10,045 bases of DNA from the NCBI GenBank assembly GCA_052034295.1, contig JBPOIS010000190.1:1-10045 (forward strand), in the 5' to 3' direction. Every line of letters begins with the position of its first letter. Within the stretch, counting starts at the first letter, position 1. The position numbers and the translations under genes were made by a program. This DNA is from JBPOIS01 sp052034295 (lineage in GTDB: Bacteria > Pseudomonadota > Gammaproteobacteria > Pseudomonadales > Moraxellaceae). Positions 1 to 5,388 of the stretch are shown in pieces. Under the pieces are notes generated by a model. It was not told where the DNA came from. It searched no databases and saw nothing but the letters and a program-made list of their open reading frames with translations.

Positions 1-103
1 GGCGGTTGTTGCGTGCAGTGACGCCAACGGTACCTGCCCGTCCAGGCAGATGGTCTTTGATGCGATCCCACTGGTCATCGCGAAGGGCATAGCGCTTGTT
101 CAT
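1..103 (-). CDS. IS5-family transposase, N-terminal part (runs off window edge)
   Basis: Reading the minus strand from an ATG at 103 gives 34 codons before the window edge, beginning MNKRYALRDDQWDRIKDHLP and continuing GRAGTVGVTARNNR. This matches the N-terminal region (DUF4096-type) of IS5-family DDE transposases, where a conserved Y-L-D-W-I pattern precedes a Pro-Gly turn. The catalytic DDE domain would lie to the left, outside the window. It is the first ATG after an in-frame stop (complement of 122-124). There is no well-spaced Shine-Dalgarno; the only purine run (CAGGG) touches the start codon. Translation may therefore be weak, which is common for transposases. Whether the full gene is intact cannot be seen. 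The family call is by recognition and is fairly secure; the IS name is not known. Confidence 0.85.
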   Translation of the reverse strand, partial: MNKRYALRDDQWDRIKDHLPGRAGTVGVTARNNR

Positions 104-133
104 CCCTGTAGGATGAAGACATCAGCACATCCT
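101..133 (-). promoter_or_regulatory. Alternative hairpins at the transposase start codon
   Basis: In the transposase mRNA (minus strand) the segment CATCC (115-111) can pair with GGATG (105-101), which contains the start codon, leaving a 5-base loop. The same segment, extended by one base, can pair instead with an upstream AGGATG (133-128), leaving a 12-base loop. The two pairings exclude each other, so the AUG could be hidden or exposed depending on where the transcript begins or how it folds. The pairings are seen directly; a regulatory role is inference. The stems are only 5-6 bp, so chance is possible. Confidence 0.3.
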
Positions 134-192
134 CTCAAGTTATTTGATGACAGGCCCTAAAAAGGCGCCATCATCTTTATGCGGCCACGGCG

Positions 193-768
193 GTGGCCTG
201 GATCGCCGGTTGTGTGGTTCTGGTGGTCTGGGGCAGGTCCTTTTTTGGGGGGTTCCTGTTGTTCATCGGCGGGGTCACGGCGTTGGCGGTGCAGCATAAC
301 CTGCTGGAGAGCCGGCGCCTGCGCAGGTTTTTTGCGGCCAGGACGCAAGGGGCCGTGTACAGTGAACGCATGAGCTGGCTACATGAGTCAGTGACAGTGG
401 CTGTCGGTTCGTTCATCCTGCTGGCAGGGATCAGCCTTGGGCTGGGTTGGCATGCTGTGGGTTATGGATTGGCGGCTGTGCTGAGCCTGATGGTGGCCTT
501 CCTGTGGGCTCGTCATTTTGGCCAGCAAAGTGTAGTGCTCACCAATGACGGGATACAACGCCATCACCGGGGGAAGCAGCGAGAGCAAATCCCCTGGACG
601 CAAGTGACTGAGGTGGATGCATCTGAGGCAACGCGCAGCATCTCCCTGTACTACCGGAACGGCACCGCTGGCGTGCAGGTCTGGCACTGGCGGGTGGGGG
701 ATTGGAGCCAGAATGAAGCCGTCTGGTCAAGGCTCAGGCAGCAGGGTGTGGCCCGGTCTGGACACTGA
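193..768 (+). CDS. Hypothetical membrane protein with C-terminal PH-like segment, probably 5'-truncated by the IS
   Basis: I do not recognise a named family. The 191-residue product from a GTG at 193 has about four hydrophobic segments: residues 1-14, 17-36, 67-85 and 88-105. A basic stretch (RRLRRFF, 41-47) separates the second and third. A soluble C-terminal part (about 112-185) follows, with alternating strands (VVLTNDGIQRH, IPWTQVTEVDAS, SISLYYRN, VQVWHW) that resemble a bacterial PH-like fold; this is a weak inference. The start is doubtful. GTG 193 has no Shine-Dalgarno, and the frame is open without a stop from 151, across the IS boundary at about 157. The first codons after the boundary already look like a membrane segment. 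The likeliest reading is that the IS removed the true promoter, start and first residues. The gene ends in TGA, followed at once by a hairpin. Confidence 0.6.
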   Translation: MAWIAGCVVLVVWGRSFFGGFLLFIGGVTALAVQHNLLESRRLRRFFAARTQGAVYSERMSWLHESVTVAVGSFILLAGISLGLGWHAVGYGLAAVLSLMVAFLWARHFGQQSVVLTNDGIQRHHRGKQREQIPWTQVTEVDASEATRSISLYYRNGTAGVQVWHWRVGDWSQNEAVWSRLRQQGVARSGH

Positions 769-790
769 ACCGGCAAAAAGGACTGCCGGT
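769..790 (+). terminator. Hairpin just after the membrane-protein gene
   Basis: ACCGGCA (769-775) and TGCCGGT (784-790) form a perfect 7-bp stem with an 8-base loop, starting right after the TGA of the upstream gene. No T-tract follows, so it would be a poor intrinsic terminator by itself. It could act as an mRNA 3' end stabiliser or a weak terminator separating this gene from the diguanylate cyclase. Confidence 0.35.
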
Positions 791-800
791 CCTGTGGCCG

Positions 801-827
801 TTGAGGAGGCCGCGGGGATAGGATAGT
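801..827 (+). promoter_or_regulatory. Weak candidate promoter for the diguanylate cyclase gene
   Basis: TTGAGG (801-806) and GATAGT (822-827) are spaced by 15 bases, shorter than the preferred 17, upstream of the Shine-Dalgarno AGGAG (856-860). The match is partial and the call tentative. The upstream gene's hairpin lies just before it, which fits a new transcription unit starting here. Confidence 0.22.
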
Positions 828-869
828 TTGGGGGCAGGTCATGTCATCGTCCGACAGGAGAACACCAGC

Positions 870-1718
870 ATGCTGACGCTGCTGAATCGCATTGCACATT
901 GGCCGGTCTGGCAGCGGGTGCTGCTGGTGGGGCTGTTGCTGGCGCTGGTCGGGGTGCTGGATGTGGTCACAGGGTATGAGCTGGCGTTTTCGCTGTTTTA
1001 TGTGATTCCGGTCAGTGTGATGAGCTGGACCATGGGGCGGCGCTGGGGACTGGGCTGTGCGCTGCTGTCCGGGGTGGTGTGGTTCTATGCCGATGAGTGG
1101 TCAGGGCATGTGTACACCATTCCCCTGACTGCCTACTGGAATGTGCTGATCCGCATCGGATTTTTTTTGCTGATCAGTTCGCTGCTGTCGTCCATCAAGA
1201 CGCTGATGGAAAAGGAGCAGCGCCTGTCCCGCTATGACAGCCTGACCGGGGTGATGAACTCGCGCTACTTCTTTGAGCAGGCCGAGGCCGCCCTGGCCGA
1301 GCACCGCCGCCTGCAGCAGCCCTTTGTGCTGGCCTATCTGGACATGGAACACTTCAAGCAGGTCAATGACCAGCACGGCCATGCCGAGGGCGACCGGGTA
1401 TTGCGCGAGGCCACGGAATACCTGAGCCAGCACCTGCGGGCGCAGGACCTGCTGGGGCGGATGGGCGGGGATGAGTTCACCGTGCTGCTGGCCTGTTGCA
1501 GTGCCGACGAGGGGAAGGTGATTCTGGGGCGACTTCAGCACGGGCTGAATCAGGCCATGCAGCAGCGTGGCTGGCCGGTGACGCTGAGTGTGGGCATGCT
1601 GCACTGTACGCCGCAGGCCACCGAACTACAGGATCTGCTGACCCAGGCCGATCAGCTGATGTATGCGGTCAAGCGTGATGGCCGCAATGGCATGGCCGTG
1701 GCCGGGGCAGTTGTGTAA
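870..1718 (+). CDS. Membrane diguanylate cyclase (GGDEF domain)
   Basis: The 282-residue product should condense two GTP into the second messenger cyclic di-GMP at the inner membrane. About four hydrophobic segments occupy residues 17-107, roughly 17-35, 39-56, 59-75 and 91-107, with very short loops, like a compact MASE-type sensor; the exact family is not identified. A short linker follows, then the GGDEF domain from about 121 (SRYDSLTGVMNSRYF) to 275. The metal-binding aspartate is D158 (LDMEHFKQVND), and the active-site loop GGDEF at 199-203 is canonical. An RxxD inhibitory site (R190-D193) lies exactly five residues before it, so product feedback is expected. Start choice: ATG 870 has AGGAG at 856-860 with a 9-base spacer. 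A longer frame from TTG 828 lacks this support. The gene stands alone and converges on the DUF4328-like gene. What the membrane part senses is unknown. Confidence 0.93.
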   Translation: MLTLLNRIAHWPVWQRVLLVGLLLALVGVLDVVTGYELAFSLFYVIPVSVMSWTMGRRWGLGCALLSGVVWFYADEWSGHVYTIPLTAYWNVLIRIGFFLLISSLLSSIKTLMEKEQRLSRYDSLTGVMNSRYFFEQAEAALAEHRRLQQPFVLAYLDMEHFKQVNDQHGHAEGDRVLREATEYLSQHLRAQDLLGRMGGDEFTVLLACCSADEGKVILGRLQHGLNQAMQQRGWPVTLSVGMLHCTPQATELQDLLTQADQLMYAVKRDGRNGMAVAGAVV

Positions 1719-1760
1719 GGGCGCAGCTGTTGCGGGTGGGGGGGCAGCAAAAACGGCAAA

Positions 1761-1783
1761 CCACCGGGGGCCCCCTGGGGTGG
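1761..1783. terminator. GC-rich inverted repeat between convergent genes
   Basis: CCACC (1761-1765) and GGTGG (1779-1783) flank the perfect palindrome GGGGGCCCCC (1766-1775). This lies in the 73-base gap between the convergent diguanylate cyclase and DUF4328-like genes, where a two-way terminator is expected. There is no clear T-tract on either strand, so intrinsic termination is uncertain. Confidence 0.35.
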
Positions 1784-1791
1784 GCGCTGGA

Positions 1792-2487
1792 TCAGGCTTT
1801 GGCGGCCACAGGTGAGGCCGGATCCAGCGGGCTGCGCTGGTGCCAGTGGATGCGCTGTAGCCACGCCAGCTTCCGGGCCACTTGCCACGTCAGGACATAC
1901 AGCAGCAGATACAGCACATAAGTGCCCAGCGTCCAGTGGAGGCCGGACACCCAGGCCCCCACGGTGGCGGCGTGGCTGAGCTTGATGGCGGCGGTGACCT
2001 TGCAGACGTTGGCCGCGATCAGGTCAGTCCACCACAGCGGCACCAGCCAGGCCGGTGCCTGATGGGCATGGCTGTCCGGGGTACTGTGCTGCCACAGCTT
2101 GCGCATCATCCGCAGTGAAAAAAACGCACTGGCCAGCATGTGCAGGAACAGCCGCAATGAATGCCGCAGTGAGCGCTCCACCTGCTCAAACAGGGCAATC
2201 AGGTTGCGGTTGGCCACATACAGCCAGCAGGCAAAAAAGAACACCAGCATCAGCAGGGTCAGGCTGATCTGGCCAAGGCGCATCCAGTGGTCGTGCCGCA
2301 ACTGCTGACGCTCGGCATACGGCAACTGGTGCAGCAGGGTGTCGGCACCATGCACCGACACCATCTGCAGCGATTCCATTCCATGTCCAATGCCCAGCAG
2401 GGTCACCAGCGCCGGGAGAACCAGCAGCCACAGCAGGTAGGGGTTGAGGTGGTGCAGGTCCAAAAAACGGTACCGGGGCAGGTGCAT
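1792..2487 (-). CDS. DUF4328-like membrane protein
   Basis: The 231-residue product has hydrophobic segments at about 16-36, 73-93, 111-125 and 182-202, with a further amphipathic helix near 150-170. The central region resembles the DUF4328 family: an aromatic helix ending in a W-L-Y-x-A-x-R-N-L motif (88-96), then a segment closing M-x-x-L-W-x-x-S-x-P (128-137), then a helix opening P-x-W-W-x-x-x-L (150-157). The family has no known biochemical function. Start choice: ATG 2487 is preceded by GAGAG at a 7-base spacer. The frame is open much further upstream, to 2685, but that extension is Pro/Cys-rich, lacks a ribosome binding site, and crosses AT-richer promoter-like DNA. The Ala-rich C-terminus (ASPVAAKA) is unremarkable. 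The gene is separated from nadV by a terminator, so it is probably transcribed on its own. The family assignment is by pattern memory and moderately sure. Confidence 0.6.
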   Translation of the reverse strand: MHLPRYRFLDLHHLNPYLLWLLVLPALVTLLGIGHGMESLQMVSVHGADTLLHQLPYAERQQLRHDHWMRLGQISLTLLMLVFFFACWLYVANRNLIALFEQVERSLRHSLRLFLHMLASAFFSLRMMRKLWQHSTPDSHAHQAPAWLVPLWWTDLIAANVCKVTAAIKLSHAATVGAWVSGLHWTLGTYVLYLLLYVLTWQVARKLAWLQRIHWHQRSPLDPASPVAAKA

Positions 2488-2687
2488 GGCAGGTCTCTCG
2501 GGCAACGGCGAGGGTTTTTTTGGGCACAAGGCACGGGCAGCGGTGCCGCAGGGCGGGCAGGCTGATGCGTCAAATCCATTTGAGCCGCAGGTCAGGACTG
2601 CAAAAATACCTGAATGAACATGAGCTTGCTGAATAGACACTGTGATGGGGTGATTAAAACAGGATCGTTTTTTTCGATGATCCAATG
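2488..2687. other. Intergenic region upstream of the DUF4328-like gene
   Basis: This stretch holds no gene I can support. It is more AT-rich than its surroundings between about 2570 and 2690. It contains a perfect 14-base palindrome, TCAAATCCATTTGA (2570-2583), which could be an operator for the minus-strand gene, and a second imperfect dyad around a T7 run (2662-2683). Promoter-like hexamers on the minus strand are too poor to call. Confidence 0.4.
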
Positions 2688-2711
2688 AAAAGCAGCCCGC
2701 AGGCTGCTTTT
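2688..2711 (-). terminator. Intrinsic terminator of the nadM-nadV operon
   Basis: AAAAGCAGCC (2688-2697) and GGCTGCTTTT (2702-2711) form a perfect 10-bp stem with a 4-base loop, 25 bases past the nadV stop codon on the minus strand. The stem ends in a run of four T on the 3' side in either direction, the classic form of a rho-independent terminator. It is the best terminator in the window and marks the operon end. Confidence 0.8.
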
Positions 2712-2736
2712 GGAGGCTGTGCGGCTGACCGCGACG

Positions 2737-4149
2737 TCAATGGCCCCAGCCGGCCCGGGCACGGATGGTGCCCAGGTCGTCATCCACCAGCAGCTGGCCC
2801 TGTTCAAACACAGGCCGCAGCAAGTTGCTGCGCTGGCCCAGGTCTTCCAAGTGAATGGTTTCGAATGCACCGCCATGCTGCACCACCGCCAGCCGGCCAC
2901 GTTTGCTGCGCTTGGCGGGACTGGTCACCGGGTCCTTGTAGACCTCGCGCCACACGCCATTCACCTCGGCGGCACTGGCCTTCATGGCCCAGCCCAGCGT
3001 GTCGCGGTTCACCTGTTGCAGCAGGCCGCCGCCCATGCCAAAGGCCAGATTGTCCACGCTGAAACCCGCCGTCAGCACCGCATCGAGGATTTTTTGCAGG
3101 CTGACCGGGTTGATGCCATCGCCCTGGATCAGCCGCACGCACGGCGGCAGTAGTTTGTAGCCCTTCTGGTTCAGTGTGGTGCCAAAGCGCACCGCCAGCC
3201 GCTCCAGTGCCTCACGCACCACCTTGACCGGGTCGCCGCTGTCGGGGCGGATCACCAGCGTGCCGCCCATGCCCTCGATGTCAGGCTTGAGCAGTTCGCC
3301 CCACAGGTGGTCGATGGCGTGCCAGAGGTTGTAGCTGTCGCTGACCACGGCGAGGATTTTGCCGGGGCCGCCAAACTGCCGCAGCATGTTGCGGTAGGCG
3401 TCCAGCTCACCTTCACGGCCCCACGAGGTGATGGTGCTGTGTTCGGCCGCCGGGATGGAAAAACCGGCGATTTTTTCCGGTGAATCCATGCCATACCAGC
3501 GTGCCGCCCCAATCAGGGCACTGACGGTGTCGGTGCCGCTGAAATTCACCAGGTGCGCCAGGCCGCCCAGGGCTGCGGTCTCGCGGCTGGAGGCACCACG
3601 GGCGCCAAAGTCATGCAACTTGAACGGCAGGCCGGACAGGTCATCACAGCTTTTTTGCATGGCGGTGCGGATCATCGCACGGCAGGCATGGCTCAGACTG
3701 GCCACCGTGGACGGGTACCAGACCGCCCGCAGCAGCGCCGTTTCCAGATAGCTGGTCAGCCACCAGCAGGCCGGATCGGTGTTCACCACCTGCACCACCG
3801 CGGTGTGCAGCGGCACCACACTGCCTTCGGGGAGGGCTTCGATGCGCACGGGCAGGCGGCCCTGATGGCGGTCGAGCAGGTCCTGCCAGCCCGCACGGTT
3901 GAAGGGTACCCCATGGGCGGCAAACAGCAGGTCGGCCTCGTCAATGTCCTGCTGGCGGATCGGCTGGCTCAGGGATTCCTTCAGATAGGCCTGCAGCCCA
4001 AAAAACACCACCTGATCAAACTCGCCGCCACGGGCTTCAATGTAGCTGCTGACCCGCTGGGTGCCGGGCGGATACTGGCGGTAGTGCGAGGCCTTGTAGC
4101 TGTCGGTGTCGAGCAGCAGGTTGTTGAGGTGATTGGGAAAATTGGCCAT
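2737..4149 (-). CDS. nadV: Nicotinamide phosphoribosyltransferase
   Basis: This cytoplasmic enzyme joins nicotinamide and PRPP to give nicotinamide mononucleotide (NMN) and pyrophosphate, the first step of NAD+ salvage. The 470-residue length is normal for bacterial NadV and slightly shorter than human NAMPT (491). Family motifs are intact: DTDSYKASHYRQYPPGT near the N-terminus (D16), HDFGARG (179-185, R184), FSGTDTV (203-209, D207), the catalytic histidine in IPAAEHSTITSWG (H237), and the phosphate-binding VIRPDSGDP (R301, D303). These match the human residues D16, R196, D219, H247, R311 and D313. Start choice: ATG 4149 has AGAGGAG with a 7-base spacer. The gene lies 77 bases downstream of nadM-nudix on the same strand, which would use its NMN product, and is followed by a strong terminator. 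Nicotinate phosphoribosyltransferase (PncB) is a more distant relative and fits less well. Confidence 0.95.
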   Translation of the reverse strand: MANFPNHLNNLLLDTDSYKASHYRQYPPGTQRVSSYIEARGGEFDQVVFFGLQAYLKESLSQPIRQQDIDEADLLFAAHGVPFNRAGWQDLLDRHQGRLPVRIEALPEGSVVPLHTAVVQVVNTDPACWWLTSYLETALLRAVWYPSTVASLSHACRAMIRTAMQKSCDDLSGLPFKLHDFGARGASSRETAALGGLAHLVNFSGTDTVSALIGAARWYGMDSPEKIAGFSIPAAEHSTITSWGREGELDAYRNMLRQFGGPGKILAVVSDSYNLWHAIDHLWGELLKPDIEGMGGTLVIRPDSGDPVKVVREALERLAVRFGTTLNQKGYKLLPPCVRLIQGDGINPVSLQKILDAVLTAGFSVDNLAFGMGGGLLQQVNRDTLGWAMKASAAEVNGVWREVYKDPVTSPAKRSKRGRLAVVQHGGAFETIHLEDLGQRSNLLRPVFEQGQLLVDDDLGTIRARAGWGH

Positions 4150-4150
4150 G

Positions 4151-4165
4151 ACAGAACTCCTCTGT
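4151..4165 (-). promoter_or_regulatory. nadV ribosome binding site inside a hairpin loop
   Basis: On the minus strand ACAGA and TCTGT form a perfect 5-bp stem around the loop GGAGT, which is the core of the nadV Shine-Dalgarno. The stem ends one base before the ATG. The ribosome binding site is thus displayed in a tight loop. The dyad is visible; any regulation of NadV relative to NadM is inferred. Confidence 0.4.
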
Positions 4166-4226
4166 GGTTGGCGGTGGCACGGCCGGGTCTATCCCTGCCG
4201 CGTGAAAAAATCAGCACATCAATCGG

Positions 4227-5258
4227 TTACAGTCCAGCCAGCTCGCAAATGATGGCGTAATGGTCTTCAAACAACCGGCTGGCGTTCAGATCCGCCAGCG
4301 GCACCCAGAACGCCTGTCTGGCGTCGTCGTGGCCTTTGACCTTGGGCAGGTCCGGGTCATTGCGCAGCTGGAAAAAAAATGCCTGGGTGATGGTGCGGCC
4401 CCGCGCCGAGCGGAACGGGTCATCAAAGGTGCGCTGGGCCTTCAGACTGCCGCGCAGCACGGGTTCGGGCACCTTCAGGCGGGTTTCCTCGCGCAGCTCG
4501 CGCAGGCAGCCCTCCAGCAGGGTTTCCTGTGGGTCAATGAACCCGCCGGGCAGCGCCCACAGGCCCTTGCCGGGCAGGGCGGCACGCTCGACCAGCAGCA
4601 CGTGGCCGGACTGCACCACCACCGCATCCACAGTCACGAAGGTGGGCGGGTAGGGGGATTGCTCCCATTGTTTTTTGTAGCGGTCGATGAACCCGGCCTC
4701 TTCCCACAGCGCCTGATAGGCCGGGGTCTGCTGGAATTCACGCAAAAAGGCAAAGGTGCTGTCCGGCACCAGATCGGGGCGGGGCAGTGCCCCCAGCAGG
4801 TAGCTGTCCCGGATCGGGGTCGAGGAAATGCCGTGGAAATTGTCCACGCCCACGTCGTCCCAGCGCGGAAACAGCGACAGGTAGTAGGAGCTGCTGTCCT
4901 TGCGATGGCCAATCAGGCCCACCCGCGCCTGTGCGGGGTCGATGCCATTGTCGCGCGCCGCCGCCACCAGCGTCTGCTGCACTGCCTGCTGCACCTGCTG
5001 CACCCAGCGGGTGTCGTTGTAGAGGCGGTCCTCCAGCGCGACCACATGGATGCGTTCGGCGTCCTGCGGGGCAAATGCGCCCAGAATCATCTGCCGGCGT
5101 TCCTCGACGCTGAACGGATTGCGGGTGCTGCGTGGCATCCCGGCCGAACCACACAGCAGGATGACTTCGCGGCAGCGGCTCAGGGCTTCGGCGACCACCG
5201 ACTGGTGGCCCAGGTGAAACGGCTGGAAACGGCCAATGAACACCAGATAATCAAACAC
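4227..5258 (-). CDS. nadM: Bifunctional NMN adenylyltransferase / Nudix (ADP-ribose) hydrolase
   Basis: This is a two-domain enzyme of the Slr0787 type. The N-terminal nucleotidyltransferase (about 1-170) makes NAD+ from NMN and ATP. It shows GRFQPFHLGH (ATP-binding HxGH at 15-18) and ISSTPIR (144-150). The C-terminal Nudix domain (about 205-343) carries the box G239-x5-E245-x7-R253-E-L-R-E-E258, the metal-binding core for ADP-ribose pyrophosphatase activity. The usual glycine after the EE pair is arginine (R260, EETRL), which I believe occurs in this subfamily. Start choice: GTG 5258 has AAGGAG at 5267-5272 with a 7-base spacer. The in-frame TTG at 5264 would sit one base from that site and is rejected. 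Length is 343 residues, normal for the fusion. It is the first gene of the operon, and nadV supplies its substrate. The Nudix product ribose 5-phosphate could be turned back into PRPP for NadV. Confidence 0.95.
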   Translation of the reverse strand: MFDYLVFIGRFQPFHLGHQSVVAEALSRCREVILLCGSAGMPRSTRNPFSVEERRQMILGAFAPQDAERIHVVALEDRLYNDTRWVQQVQQAVQQTLVAAARDNGIDPAQARVGLIGHRKDSSSYYLSLFPRWDDVGVDNFHGISSTPIRDSYLLGALPRPDLVPDSTFAFLREFQQTPAYQALWEEAGFIDRYKKQWEQSPYPPTFVTVDAVVVQSGHVLLVERAALPGKGLWALPGGFIDPQETLLEGCLRELREETRLKVPEPVLRGSLKAQRTFDDPFRSARGRTITQAFFFQLRNDPDLPKVKGHDDARQAFWVPLADLNASRLFEDHYAIICELAGL

Positions 5259-5280
5259 GCTCAAACTCCTTGGGCGTCAG

Positions 5281-5315
5281 GGCCGGTTCGGGTCTGTCCA
5301 GAACGGCATCCGGCC
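5281..5315 (-). repeat. Inverted repeat in the nadM leader
   Basis: GGCCGG (5281-5286) and CCGGCC (5310-5315) form an outer dyad. Inside it GTTC (5286-5289) can pair with GAAC (5301-5304), extended by CC/GG with a bulge. The repeat begins at or near the predicted transcription start and ends before the Shine-Dalgarno, so it could be a leader hairpin or a repressor operator. NAD salvage operons are often controlled by NrtR or NadQ, but I do not recognise either site here. Confidence 0.3.
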
Positions 5316-5344
5316 ACGTTAACCGATCACGCTGCCGCCGTCAA
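5316..5344 (-). promoter_or_regulatory. Sigma70-like promoter of the nadM-nadV operon
   Basis: On the minus strand the -35 box TTGACG (5344-5339) and the -10 box TAACGT (5321-5316) are separated by exactly 17 bases. The -35 matches consensus at five of six positions; the -10 matches at three, including the important first A and final T. Transcription would begin near 5309, giving a leader of about 50 bases before the nadM start. Confidence 0.55.
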
Positions 5345-5388
5345 AGCCCGAAAAATGCCAAATGGTTGCGGTTTTGCTGCGCGCAGGC

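Larger units (their letters stand above)
1..157 (-). mobile_element. IS5-family insertion sequence, transposase-proximal end (partial)
   Basis: About 54 bases separate the transposase start from what looks like the IS terminus. Read on the minus strand the outer end is GGGCCTGTCATCAAATAA. Ends beginning GGGCCTGTC or similar are typical of the IS427/ISL2-type groups of IS5 relatives. The exact boundary is inferred at about 156-158; the adjoining TAA or CTAA could be part of the short target duplication. The other end and the second copy of the duplication lie outside the window, so neither the terminal inverted repeats nor the duplication can be confirmed. The element sits against the 5' end of the membrane-protein gene at 193-768. 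Confidence 0.65.

Noticed and set aside
828..869. A longer diguanylate cyclase starting at TTG 828
   Set aside because: The extra 14 residues are polar and unlike the family. The ATG at 870 has a well-spaced AGGAG.
2488..2685. N-terminal extension of the DUF4328-like gene with a C-P-P-C stretch that could be a zinc ribbon
   Set aside because: A single CxxC pair is not enough for a zinc ribbon. There is no ribosome binding site upstream, the region is promoter-like and AT-richer, and ATG 2487 has a good Shine-Dalgarno.
3553..4260. A 235-codon open frame on the plus strand opposite nadV
   Set aside because: It is antisense to a well-supported nadV, crosses the nadV ribosome binding site and has no recognisable domain.
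5259..5264. TTG 5264 as the nadM start
   Set aside because: The Shine-Dalgarno AAGGAG would be only one base away; it is ideally spaced for GTG 5258.
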